Shown here one piece after another: positions 1 through 7,679 of a stretch of DNA of 7,679 nt. The stretch spans positions 1 to 7,679 of the forward strand of contig QJWF01000084.1 in assembly GCA_003235435.1 (NCBI GenBank), written 5' to 3'. The translations under genes were made by a program, and so were the position numbers. The DNA comes from Nitrosomonadales bacterium. Lineage in GTDB: Bacteria > Pseudomonadota > Gammaproteobacteria > Burkholderiales > Gallionellaceae. How positions within the stretch are numbered: position 1 is the first letter of the stretch; each line of letters begins with the position of its first letter. The notes under the pieces are model-generated. The model had not been told where the DNA came from and ran no database searches. It worked only from the letters and a program-made list of their open reading frames with translations.

Positions 1-117
1 GACATGTAATACCAAACGAGGTGCATCAAGCGCTGCGAGCATTCTATATTTATTGATGATGGGGGTGGGAGCATCAAGTTTCAAGATGAGCCTTGCTCGG
101 CTATCCTGTAAGGGTAC

Positions 118-354
118 GTGAGCAGCGCTGCAAAGCCAGGTCCGAACCAGCCCGGGTCAATCAGTCATTTAACATTGCCTGTTATCGCGGCCTTGAATAG
201 AATCATTGCGGACTATCCGGAGGCCATTGCTCATGCTCGCGTTACAGCACCTACCAAACTCAAACCGCAACCACTTTCGCCGAGCGTTAGTTCAGGGGGG
301 TTGCCGCTTAACTATTTTCGCTGTGCGCAAGAATTGGTGTTGAGGATTTCATAA
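118..354 (+). CDS. Hypothetical 78-aa protein, doubtful
   Basis: I do not recognise this product. The frame starts at a GTG whose last two bases belong to a TGA ending another short open frame (2-121). It stops with a TAA that overlaps the ATG of the OsmC-family gene by one base (TAATG), a geometry often seen in translationally coupled gene pairs. In favour: this overlap and an AAGGG about 3-4 nt before the GTG. Against: the GTG start, the cramped ribosome binding site, no recognisable domain, a Pro/Ser-rich low-information second half (about residues 43-60), and a length that chance could produce at this base composition. No signal peptide or membrane segment is evident. It may be a short leader gene, a decayed remnant, or simply the untranslated upstream region of the OsmC gene. 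Confidence 0.25.
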   Translation: MSSAAKPGPNQPGSISHLTLPVIAALNRIIADYPEAIAHARVTAPTKLKPQPLSPSVSSGGLPLNYFRCAQELVLRIS

Positions 355-866
355 TGAATATAGACGAACTGCGTGCAGTTCAGGCGCCACTGAAGGAACA
401 ATATCGAAAATCACCCGAGTCCGCATTGGTAACTCTGCGCGCAAGCGGGCATATCGGGGAAGGAGTCACTTGTAGCGTAGAAACCGGCAAGGCCTTAGTG
501 ACAGCGGGTTTGCATCCAGCGACCGGAGGCAGCGGATTAAGTGCCTGTTCTGGCGATATGCTCCTTGAAGCCTTGGTGGCCTGTGCCGGAGTTACGTTAA
601 ATGCTGTTGCAACGGCGTTGGGAATAACGATTCGAGATGCTGTAGTGCAAGCGGAAGGTGACCTCGATTTCAGGGGAACACTGGGAGTTTCAAAGGAAAC
701 ACCCGTTGGATTTCAGAACATTCGGCTATCCTTTTTGTTGGATAGCGATGCTCCTGAAGAGCAGTTGGCCACGCTCCAAAAGCTGACTGAACGATATTGC
801 GTAATTTTCCAAACATTGGCGCATTCACCGGCGATAGCTGTGTCGCGCGGGAAAATGGAGAAGTGA
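354..866 (+). CDS. OsmC-family (organic hydroperoxide reductase-like) protein
   Basis: A 170-residue cytoplasmic protein of the OsmC/Ohr superfamily, whose members reduce organic hydroperoxides or related substrates with a cysteine pair. Both cysteines are visible: Cys77 in LLEALVACAG, in the central helix, and Cys149 in ERYCVIFQTLAHSPAI, the usual C-terminal position. Between them lies the expected beta-strand region with GDLDFRGTLGV at about 102-112 and a conserved-looking GFQNIRLSF at 119-127. The N-terminal 35 residues are longer than in the shortest OsmC proteins but fit a recognisable subgroup of about 170 aa. The ATG at 354 has TGAGGA about 8 nt upstream and overlaps the stop of the preceding frame. 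Codon use is more mixed and G+C lower than in the neighbouring minus-strand genes, which suggests separate acquisition. Superfamily assignment is firm; the substrate, and whether it is Ohr-like or OsmC-like, cannot be read from sequence alone. Confidence 0.87.
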   Translation: MNIDELRAVQAPLKEQYRKSPESALVTLRASGHIGEGVTCSVETGKALVTAGLHPATGGSGLSACSGDMLLEALVACAGVTLNAVATALGITIRDAVVQAEGDLDFRGTLGVSKETPVGFQNIRLSFLLDSDAPEEQLATLQKLTERYCVIFQTLAHSPAIAVSRGKMEK

Positions 867-902
867 TCAACGCTATGCGCCCGACAAGTCGCTCAATAAC
901 AA

Positions 903-924
903 CCGCACAAGTGCGGTGCCTTTT
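903..924. terminator. Hairpin terminator between convergent genes
   Basis: CCGCA (903-907) pairs with TGCGG (912-916) around a CAAG loop. On the minus strand the stem is followed at once by TTGTTATTG, a reasonable U-rich tail for ending the rnr-rlmB transcript about 50 nt after the rlmB stop. On the plus strand the tail is poorer: TTTT begins only 4 nt after the stem. An outer complementary pair, CGACAAG (882-888) and CTTGTCG (927-933), encloses the hairpin and would strengthen it in either direction. It lies between two convergent genes, so dual use is plausible, but the minus-strand role is better supported. Confidence 0.6.
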
Positions 925-963
925 GGCTTGTCGTTAACAGGATTTTATTGAACATCCTGCAGG

Positions 964-1707
964 TCAGACGCCTGACTTCCTCTGCCGCCTCGCCTCGAAC
1001 AGGCAGATGCCGGCGCTGACCGAAACGTTCAGGCTTTCCACGCTGCCCAGCATCGGAATGCGTACCAGTTCGTCGCAGGTCTCGCGCGTCAATCGGCGCA
1101 GACCTTCGCCCTCTGCCCCCAGCACCCAGGCCAGCGGGCCGGCATGTTTGAAACTGTTGAGATCGCTTTCTGCTGCGCCGTCCGCGCCGACCACCCAGAT
1201 GTCGCGCTCCTTGATCTCGCGCAGTGTGCGTGCAAGGTTGGTGACGGTGATGTAGGGCACGGTCTCCGCCGCGCCGCAGGCGACCTTCTCCACCGTGGCG
1301 GTTATGCCGACCGCGCGGTCTTTGGGCGCGATCACCGCATGCACGCCGAACGCATCGGCACTGCGCAGGCATGCGCCGAGATTGTGCGGGTCCTGCACTC
1401 CGTCCAGCACCAGCAGCAACGGCGGCTCCTCGATCGTATCCAGCACGTCTTCCAGATGCTGCACGCGGCGCGACGCATCGACCCGCGCCGCGACACCCTG
1501 GTGCCTGCCGCTGCCCGCCATGCCGTCGAGGCGTTTCGCATCCACCGGAATCACCCGCACGCCGCTGGTCTCGGCCAGCTTGATCAGCTCGCGCATGCGC
1601 GGATCATGGCGCTGCGCCTGCAGATAGACTTCCAGCACGCCGTCAGGATTCTGGCGGATGCGCGAGGTGACCGCGTGGAAGCCGTAGATCAGTCGCAAGT
1701 CAGCCAC
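964..1707 (-). CDS. rlmB: 23S rRNA (guanosine-2'-O-)-methyltransferase RlmB
   Basis: SpoU/TrmH-family SPOUT methyltransferase that places the 2'-O-methyl group on G2251 of 23S rRNA (E. coli numbering), in the peptidyl-transferase P loop, using S-adenosylmethionine. The 247-residue product matches the usual 243-250. An N-terminal substrate-binding domain (YGFHAV at 8-13, SGRHQGVAA at 66-74) precedes the knotted catalytic domain. SPOUT motif 1 is [21 protein letters not shown] at 101-121, motif 2 is [10 protein letters not shown] at 195-204, and motif 3 is [18 protein letters not shown] at 217-234. The open frame continues upstream to 2001, but that part only shadows rnr. The GTG at 1707, giving [10 protein letters not shown], is the natural start, with GGAGG 11 nt upstream. 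The gene begins inside the end of rnr (8-nt overlap), so it is probably co-transcribed and translationally coupled with rnr. Start choice is slightly less certain than identity. Confidence 0.95.
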   Translation of the reverse strand: MADLRLIYGFHAVTSRIRQNPDGVLEVYLQAQRHDPRMRELIKLAETSGVRVIPVDAKRLDGMAGSGRHQGVAARVDASRRVQHLEDVLDTIEEPPLLLVLDGVQDPHNLGACLRSADAFGVHAVIAPKDRAVGITATVEKVACGAAETVPYITVTNLARTLREIKERDIWVVGADGAAESDLNSFKHAGPLAWVLGAEGEGLRRLTRETCDELVRIPMLGSVESLNVSVSAGICLFEARRQRKSGV

Positions 1708-3988
1708 GGCGTTTTTTTCCTCCAGATTTCTTCGCGGAGGTTTCTGCTGTGTCCGCTTTCCTGTTTCCGGCAGATCGCTTGCCTTCCCTGGACGAATGAA
1801 CCTGCCTGGCTTCTTCGACGATTCCATGCAGAACGAAATCGATTTTGGTGCTTTCCATGTCAACCTTGACCACGCGCACTCGAACGCGGTCGCCGAGGCG
1901 GTAGCGTTGTCCGGTGCGCTCGCCCAGCAACTGGTGCCTGGTCGCATCGAAGTGGAAATAATCCTTGCCCAGTTCCGAGATGTGCACCAGTCCCTCGACA
2001 TACAGATCGTCCAACGAGACGAACATGCCGAAGCTGGTCACCGAAGAAACCGACCCGATGAAATCGCTGCCGAGATGGTCGCGCATATAGAAACATTTCA
2101 GCCAGGCTTCGACATCACGGGTCGCATCGTCGGCACGGCGCTCGGTCATCGAGCAATGCACGCCCAGTTCGCCCCATTTCTGCGCGGGTTTGTACTTCCT
2201 GCCGTGCAGCACCGCCTTGATGGCGCGATGCACCAGCAGGTCGGGATAGCGGCGTATCGGCGAGGTGAAATGCGTGTATGCTTCATAGCCCAGCCCGAAA
2301 TGGCCGACATTTTCCGGCTCGTATCTGGCTTGGCGCAGCGAACGCAGCATCACCATCTGCAGCAGGCCCGCATCCGGGCGCCCCCTGATGCGCTTGAGCA
2401 ATTTCGAATAGTCCGATGCCTGCGGATCGTCGCCGCCGCCGAGTTGCAGGCCGAATTCCTTCATAAATTCGCGCAGCGCTTCCAGTTTCTCCGGCGTCGG
2501 CCCCTCGTGTATGCGATACAGCACGGTGTGCCCGTGCTCGTGAAGGTAATCCGCGGCGCACACGTTCGCCGCCAGCATGCACTCCTCGATCAGTCTGTGC
2601 GCATCGTTGCGCACCACCGGCACGATGCGCTCGATCTTGCCCTGGCCGGTGAAGATCATCTGTGTCTCGACGGTTTCGAAATCGATCGCGCCGCGTTTCG
2701 CGCGCGCATGCAACAGCTTCAGGAACAAGGCATGGAGGTTCAGCAGATACGGCACAATGACAGCATTACTTTTGGACAGCTTGCCGTCCGGTTCCGCCAG
2801 CATCGCCGCAACCTGCGTGTAGGTCAGCCGCGCCTGCGAATGCATCACCGACGGATAGAAGCGATATTTCCCGATATTGCCGCTGCTGCTGATGTGCATG
2901 TCGCACACCATGCACAGCCGGTCCACTTTCGGGTTCAATGAGCACAGGCCGTTGGACAATTCCTCCGGCAGCATCGGAATCACGCGCCTCGGGAAATATA
3001 CCGAGTTGCCGCGCTGGATCGCCTCGCGGTCAAGCGGATCACCTGTCTTCACATAGTGGCTGACATCGGCGATCGCCACCACCAGGCGGTAGCCACCCTT
3101 TTCAGGGGTGCAATACACCGCATCGTCAAAATCGCGCGCGGCCTCGCCGTCTATCGTGACCAGCGGCAGGTTGCGGATATCCTCGCGCCCGGCCCAGTCT
3201 TCCGCAGAGACGACAGGCGCAATCGATATGGCCTGCTTTTCGGCGTCCCTGGGAAATTCGTACGGCAGGTCGTGCTTGCGCAACGCGATCTCGATCTCCA
3301 TGCCGGGATCGGCATAATTGCCCAGCACCTCGACGATGCGCCCGATCGGCTGAGCATGCTTGTCGGGCTGCTGCAGGATCTCCAGCACCACCACTTGTCC
3401 TGTCTTGGCCGCTCCGGATTCGCCCGGCGCGACCAGGATGTCCTGGGATATTCGGCGGTTCTCCGCGACGACGAAGTTGATACCGTGCTCTTCGTACATA
3501 CGGCCGACCACACGATTGTTGGCGCGCTCCAGCACCTCGACGATCTTGGCCTCGGGACGGCCGCGCCGGTCGACGCCGGACTGCCGCACCATCACCACGT
3601 CACCGTGCAAAACCTTGTGCATCTCCTTCTCGCTGAGGAACATGTCCGGTCTGCCGTCCTCGGGGATCAGGAAGCCGAATCCGTCCGGGTGTCCCTGCAC
3701 CTTGCCCTTGATGAGGTCGAGCTTGTCCACCATGCAGATCGACCCCTTGCGATTGCGCATGATCTGCCCGTCGCGCTCCATCGCATGCAGCCGGCGCGAG
3801 AACGCATCTTCTTCATGTTCCTCGATACGCAACATTCCCAGCAACTCTTCATCGGTCACCGGCGCGCCCTGCTCGGTGAGTATCTGCATGATGAATTCGC
3901 GGCTGGGCAGCGGGTTTTCATATTTCTCGCGTTCGCGTTCCAGAAACGGATCTTGCATTCGTATGTTATTCTTATTTCTCTTTTTCAT
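1700..3988 (-). CDS. rnr: Ribonuclease R
   Basis: RNase R is a processive 3'-to-5' exoribonuclease of the RNB family. It degrades structured RNA and takes part in rRNA and tmRNA quality control and stress adaptation. The 762-aa product has the complete domain order: an N-terminal winged-helix segment (about 27-88), cold-shock/OB domains (about 92-245), the RNB catalytic domain (about 270-600), an S1 RNA-binding domain (about 640-720), and a basic Lys/Arg/Gly-rich tail. The catalytic Asp cluster [13 protein letters not shown] is intact (Asp280, 286, 288, 289), as is the signature [17 protein letters not shown] at about 574-590. The frame can be extended to a TTG at 4009, but the ATG at 3988 with AAAGGA 10 nt upstream is preferred; another ATG exists at 3958. 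The gene lies directly upstream of, and overlaps, rlmB. Its 5' region is shared with a divergent tRNA promoter, and no convincing minus-strand promoter was seen. Confidence 0.97.
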   Translation of the reverse strand: MKKRNKNNIRMQDPFLEREREKYENPLPSREFIMQILTEQGAPVTDEELLGMLRIEEHEEDAFSRRLHAMERDGQIMRNRKGSICMVDKLDLIKGKVQGHPDGFGFLIPEDGRPDMFLSEKEMHKVLHGDVVMVRQSGVDRRGRPEAKIVEVLERANNRVVGRMYEEHGINFVVAENRRISQDILVAPGESGAAKTGQVVVLEILQQPDKHAQPIGRIVEVLGNYADPGMEIEIALRKHDLPYEFPRDAEKQAISIAPVVSAEDWAGREDIRNLPLVTIDGEAARDFDDAVYCTPEKGGYRLVVAIADVSHYVKTGDPLDREAIQRGNSVYFPRRVIPMLPEELSNGLCSLNPKVDRLCMVCDMHISSSGNIGKYRFYPSVMHSQARLTYTQVAAMLAEPDGKLSKSNAVIVPYLLNLHALFLKLLHARAKRGAIDFETVETQMIFTGQGKIERIVPVVRNDAHRLIEECMLAANVCAADYLHEHGHTVLYRIHEGPTPEKLEALREFMKEFGLQLGGGDDPQASDYSKLLKRIRGRPDAGLLQMVMLRSLRQARYEPENVGHFGLGYEAYTHFTSPIRRYPDLLVHRAIKAVLHGRKYKPAQKWGELGVHCSMTERRADDATRDVEAWLKCFYMRDHLGSDFIGSVSSVTSFGMFVSLDDLYVEGLVHISELGKDYFHFDATRHQLLGERTGQRYRLGDRVRVRVVKVDMESTKIDFVLHGIVEEARQVHSSREGKRSAGNRKADTAETSAKKSGGKKRRG

Positions 3989-4016
3989 TGACAATGCATC
4001 CTTTAACAATTAAATT
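3988..4016 (+). promoter_or_regulatory. Sigma70-type promoter of tRNA-Leu with GC-rich discriminator
   Basis: A perfect -35 hexamer TTGACA (3988-3993) is followed after exactly 17 bp by TAAATT (4011-4016), which matches the -10 consensus at four of six bases. Immediately downstream is GCGCGCC (4017-4023), a GC-rich discriminator of the type found at stringently controlled stable-RNA promoters. Transcription would begin near 4023, about a dozen bases before mature tRNA position 1. The -35 box shares base 3988 with the rnr start codon on the other strand, and the spacer contains the rnr Shine-Dalgarno sequence. Growth-rate or ppGpp control is inferred from the discriminator and was not observed. 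Confidence 0.75.
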
Positions 4017-4034
4017 GCGCGCCTTCATCAAAAA

Positions 4035-4119
4035 GCCCAGATGGCGGAATTGGTAGACGCGCACGGTTCAGGTCCGTGTGCCGCAAGGTGTGGAGGTTCG
4101 AGTCCTCTTCTGGGCACCA
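4035..4119 (+). tRNA. tRNA-Leu (anticodon CAG)
   Basis: A class II tRNA of 85 nt including encoded CCA. The acceptor stem is GCCCAGA (4035-4041) with TCTGGGC (4109-4115), then discriminator A4116 and CCA 4117-4119. The anticodon stem CACGG/CCGTG (4062-4066 and 4074-4078) encloses the loop TTCAGGT, with anticodon CAG at 4069-4071, reading CUG codons. A long variable arm (about 4079-4091) identifies the leucine type. The T stem GGAGG/CCTCT (4092-4096 and 4104-4108, one G-U pair) closes the loop TTCGAGT. The gene sits alone on the plus strand between purA and rnr, both of which run the other way. It has its own strong promoter and a hairpin just downstream. Confidence 0.97.
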
Positions 4120-4129
4120 AACGATAATT

Positions 4130-4159
4130 GGCTCGCACATGCGGGCCATTTCACTATTT
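4130..4159 (+). terminator. Probable tRNA-Leu terminator
   Basis: GGCTCGCA (4130-4137) can pair with TGCGGGCC (4140-4147), with one T-G wobble and a short loop. The stem starts 11 nt after the tRNA CCA and is followed by the T-rich but interrupted tract ATTTCACTATTT. The stem is good and the U tract poor, so termination is likely but may be leaky. The rest of the gap up to purA contains no recognisable gene. Confidence 0.45.
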
Positions 4160-4185
4160 ACGTGCCGAAACGGGACTATGTGTTT

Positions 4186-4216
4186 AAAAACAATAACGCA
4201 GTGCGAAACAAGCACT
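4186..4216 (-). terminator. Probable purA terminator
   Basis: On the minus strand, about 30 nt after the purA stop, AGTGC (4216-4212) and GCACT (4204-4200) form a 5-bp stem around a 7-nt loop. A 3-nt step leads into TTATTGTTTTT (to 4186), a convincing U-rich tail. The stem is short, so efficiency is uncertain. If it works, it separates purA from rnr, which would then need its own promoter near or within the tRNA region. Confidence 0.45.
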
Positions 4217-4247
4217 ATGCCATTTGCACTTCCATAAAATCCAAACG

Positions 4248-5698
<1,451 letters not shown>

Positions 5699-5723
5699 TT
5701 GACCCAAAATTACAAGATTGCAT

Positions 5724-6884
5724 TTATCTTAACTTATCCACAATCCACACGCCGTCGCGCAGCACCAGTTCCCGGTCGCATTGCAACTCTCCCCGCAAAG
5801 CAGCATCACCGAGCAGGTCGACCACCACCGACTCCCCCGCCGCGCGAAGTTTTGCGATCTGGTCGTGCAATGCGGCATCGTCTTTGTGCGGAGCAAGCAC
5901 GCACGATTCGGCCGGCCGAGCGGGCAACAAGCGATACAGCTGGCGCAGGTCCATACTGAATCCGGTCGCAGCGCGTGCACGCCCGAAACTCTTGCCGAGT
6001 TCATCGTAGCGACCGCCCAGCGCGATCGCATCGTGGCTTCCTGAATGGTAAGCGGCGAACACCATGCCACTGTGATAGTGATAGCCGCGCAGGTCGGCGA
6101 GATCTATGCCGACGCTGGACACCAGCGGTTGCAACTTGGCGGAAACAGCTTGTAATGCATCCAGCGCGGCGGTGATCTCCGCGTGCTTCGGCAGCAGCTT
6201 GCGCGCCCGCGTCAACACATCGGCGCAGCCGCCATACAACGCGGGCAGGGCAAGCAGGGCGTTGCGCGGATTCGCTTCCAGCGGCCGCGTCAATGCCTGC
6301 AAAGCCGCACTGTCCTTGCTTTGCAACGCGGTGAACAATTCGCTCTCGAGGTCGCTGTGAAGCCCGGCATGGCTGACCAGGGCGCGGAAAACACCGACAT
6401 GGCCGAGATCCAGATGCACATCCCTGACACCCAGCAAGTCCAGCGATCGCAGCATCAGTTGCTGGATCTCCAGGTCGCTTTCCAGGCCGCCATGACCGTA
6501 CATCTCGGCGCCGATCTGCAACAGTTCGCGGGTGCGCGTCAAACCGACCGGCTGGGTATGCAACACGCTGCCGGCATAGCACAACCTGGTAACCCCCTGG
6601 CGATTGAGCAGATGCGCATCGATACGCGCAACCTGCGGAGTGATGTCGGCGCGCAATGCCAGGGTCCGCCCGCTCAACTGGTCGACCAGCTTGAAAGTGC
6701 GCAGATCCATGTCCTCGCTGCCATCGATTAGCAGGGATTCCGAATATTCCAGCATTGGGGGAGAAACAAGCTGATAGCCGTACTTGCGCATCAGGTCGAG
6801 GAACATCGAGCGCATCTGTTCGACGCGCCACGCCTCATCGGGAAGCATGTCTTCCACGTGTTCTGGAAGCAACCAATTTTGCAT
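5724..6884 (-). CDS. hisZ: ATP phosphoribosyltransferase regulatory subunit HisZ
   Basis: A histidyl-tRNA synthetase paralogue that does not aminoacylate. It assembles with the short form of HisG, enabling the first step of histidine biosynthesis and mediating feedback inhibition by histidine. The 386-residue product keeps class II synthetase features: LRADITPQVARIDAH at 77-91 (motif-2 region), HTQPVGLTRTRELLQIGAEMYG at 109-130, GYHYHSGMVFAAY at 267-279, and GGRYDELGKSFG with ATGFSMDL at 290-313. It lacks the anticodon-binding domain of true HisRS and ends with a short alpha/beta tail, which separates it from hisS. Two adjacent ATGs (6887 and 6884) are possible. I favour the second because it gives the family-typical MxNWLLPE start and better spacing (about 7 nt) from TAGGT. 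It implies a short-form HisG elsewhere in the genome. It lies between a DUF2065 gene and purA, probably in the same transcript. Confidence 0.93.
   Translation of the reverse strand: MQNWLLPEHVEDMLPDEAWRVEQMRSMFLDLMRKYGYQLVSPPMLEYSESLLIDGSEDMDLRTFKLVDQLSGRTLALRADITPQVARIDAHLLNRQGVTRLCYAGSVLHTQPVGLTRTRELLQIGAEMYGHGGLESDLEIQQLMLRSLDLLGVRDVHLDLGHVGVFRALVSHAGLHSDLESELFTALQSKDSAALQALTRPLEANPRNALLALPALYGGCADVLTRARKLLPKHAEITAALDALQAVSAKLQPLVSSVGIDLADLRGYHYHSGMVFAAYHSGSHDAIALGGRYDELGKSFGRARAATGFSMDLRQLYRLLPARPAESCVLAPHKDDAALHDQIAKLRAAGESVVVDLLGDAALRGELQCDRELVLRDGVWIVDKLR
5734..5742 (+). promoter_or_regulatory. Single perfect DnaA-box match
   Basis: TTATCCACA matches the high-affinity E. coli DnaA box exactly. 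It lies across the last codons of hisZ, just upstream of the purA leader. There is only one, it falls in coding sequence, and a 9-mer match by chance in a window this size is not rare, so function is unproven. Confidence 0.2.
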
Positions 6885-7028
6885 CATGGGTACCTATAAA
6901 ATCCAGATTTCATCCAAACTGCGGCGTTGCGGAAGAAATTTCTTGCTTACATATAACCCATGTGCGACGCAGAAAAATTCCTCCCGCGCCTTGCATTTGG
7001 GCAAACTTTGAATTTTTTGAGATGCCCA

Positions 7029-7214
7029 TCACTTGATCCAATACAGCAATAATAAACCTGACAACATCGCGGTGATGCCGATGAAACGCAATTGTCCGTC
7101 GGACAAATTGACCATCTTGCTAAAAGTCTCTCGCCACAAGCCGGGCATGATGAACGGCCACATTCCTTCAATCACCAGCATCATGGCCAGTCCGAGCAAC
7201 CAGTAATCGAGCAC
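7029..7214 (-). CDS. DUF2065 small inner-membrane protein (YjeT-like)
   Basis: A 61-residue protein with two predicted transmembrane helices, about residues 3-23 (YWLLGLAMMLVIEGMWPFIM) and 43-60 (RFIGITAMLSGLLLLYWI). They are joined by a short polar loop carrying LWRETFSKMVNLSDGQLR. Length, the EGxxP motif in the first helix and the position directly after hflC match the DUF2065/YjeT family, whose function is not established. The start is a GTG one base after the hflC stop, with AGG in the end of hflC as ribosome binding site, so translation is probably coupled to hflC. The linkage to the HflK-HflC complex suggests a role at the inner membrane near FtsH, but that is inference from position only. 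Confidence 0.85.
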   Translation of the reverse strand: MLDYWLLGLAMMLVIEGMWPFIMPGLWRETFSKMVNLSDGQLRFIGITAMLSGLLLLYWIK

Positions 7215-7215
7215 A

Positions 7216-7679
7216 CTACCTGCCCGACCCGCTGGAACTCTTCAGGTACTTGAAAAATGTCGAGCTCGGATCAATCACCATCACATCGTTCTTGTCCTTG
7301 AAGCTCTGCTTGTAGGCTTCAAGACTTCGGTAAAACGCATAAAACTCTGGGTTTTTTCCAAAAGCGGCAGCATACAACGCGGCCGCCTTGGCATCACCCT
7401 CGCCCTTGGTCGTTTGCGCTTCGCGATAGGCTTGTGCCAGTATCACTTCGCGCTGTTTGTCGGCATCGGCCTTGATCTTTTCGCCTTCGGCCGCACCGGA
7501 TGCGCGCAGTTCATTGGCTACACGCTTGCGTTCTGCATCCATGCGGCGATACACCGACTCGCTGATCTCCACCGGAAAATCGACGCGTTTCAAGCGGACG
7601 TCCAGCACCTCTATGCCTATCTTGCGGGCATCAACATCAGTCTTCTCGCGCAATACAGTCATGATCTTCTCGCGCTCAC
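7216..7679 (-). CDS. hflC: HflC, FtsH protease modulator (3' part, truncated by window edge)
   Basis: The C-terminal 153 residues of HflC, a member of the SPFH/prohibitin (band 7) family. With HflK it forms a large periplasm-facing assembly around the membrane protease FtsH and modulates its activity. The visible part covers the end of the SPFH domain (IGIEVLDVRLKRVDFP, SESVYRRMDAERKRVA), then the long Ala/Glu/Lys-rich helical segment, and the conserved end GEGDAKAAALYAAAFGKNP, FYAFYRSLEAY and DVMVIDPSSTFFKYLK. These match E. coli HflC in order and spacing. The frame stays open to the window edge, so the internal ATG at 7662 is not the start. hflK is expected just upstream, outside the window. 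The TAG stop lies one base before the GTG of the DUF2065 gene. Confidence 0.94.
   Translation of the reverse strand, partial: EREKIMTVLREKTDVDARKIGIEVLDVRLKRVDFPVEISESVYRRMDAERKRVANELRASGAAEGEKIKADADKQREVILAQAYREAQTTKGEGDAKAAALYAAAFGKNPEFYAFYRSLEAYKQSFKDKNDVMVIDPSSTFFKYLKSSSGSGR

Noticed and set aside
893..1869. Frames overlapping rlmB on both strands (893-1372 minus, 1144-1869 plus)
   Set aside because: Arg/Ala-rich shadow translations of rlmB with no recognisable motif.
1708..2001. 98-residue N-terminal extension of rlmB
   Set aside because: It lies wholly within rnr in another frame, its residues do not resemble the family, and the GTG at 1707 gives the standard RlmB N-terminus and length.
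1796..3991. Long plus-strand frames opposite rnr (1796-2941, 3056-3991)
   Set aside because: These are antisense shadows of a GC-rich gene with strong codon bias. They are rich in His/Arg/Gln, have no domain, and the minus strand encodes a complete RNase R.
3989..4009. TTG start for rnr seven codons upstream
   Set aside because: It has no ribosome binding site, whereas the ATG at 3988 has AAAGGA at suitable spacing; the shorter form is preferred.
6998..7028. TGGGCA...TGCCCA inverted repeat as a terminator after the DUF2065 gene
   Set aside because: The loop is 19 nt and no T run follows the stem on the minus strand; read-through into hisZ is more likely.

Overview
The window is a stretch of bacterial chromosome, most likely betaproteobacterial. 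The order hflC - DUF2065 - hisZ - purA - rnr - rlmB, all on the minus strand, is a housekeeping arrangement known from that class. The protein sequences would suit a Nitrosomonadales/Gallionellaceae-type organism, but that lineage is inference from gene order and sequence character, not from a search. The core block is GC-rich with strong C/G bias at third codon positions.

Reading the minus strand from right to left: the 3' part of hflC (FtsH regulator, cut by the window edge) is followed 1 nt later by a 61-codon DUF2065 membrane protein. A 141-nt gap leads to hisZ (regulatory subunit of ATP phosphoribosyltransferase), then a 165-nt gap to purA (adenylosuccinate synthetase). The hisZ-purA gap holds a long imperfect inverted repeat, 26-nt arms with 23 identities, whose second arm contains the purA Shine-Dalgarno sequence. 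A plus-strand tRNA-Leu(CAG) gene then interrupts the series, with its own good sigma70-type promoter. Beyond it, rnr (RNase R) and rlmB (23S rRNA Gm2251 methyltransferase) overlap by 8 nt and form a two-gene RNA-metabolism unit.

The left 0.9 kb differs. It is on the plus strand, is closer to 50% G+C in the lines I counted, and has mixed codon use. It encodes an OsmC-family protein with both redox cysteines, preceded by a doubtful 78-codon frame that overlaps it as TAATG. A hairpin between the convergent osmC-like gene and rlmB probably ends transcription in one or both directions.

No CRISPR array, insertion sequence, prophage or toxin-antitoxin module was seen, and nothing resembles a wholly new multi-gene system. 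The best candidates for something undescribed are regulatory: the purA leader, which can form two mutually exclusive structures and hide its own ribosome binding site, and the tRNA-Leu promoter, whose -35 box overlaps the rnr start codon on the opposite strand.
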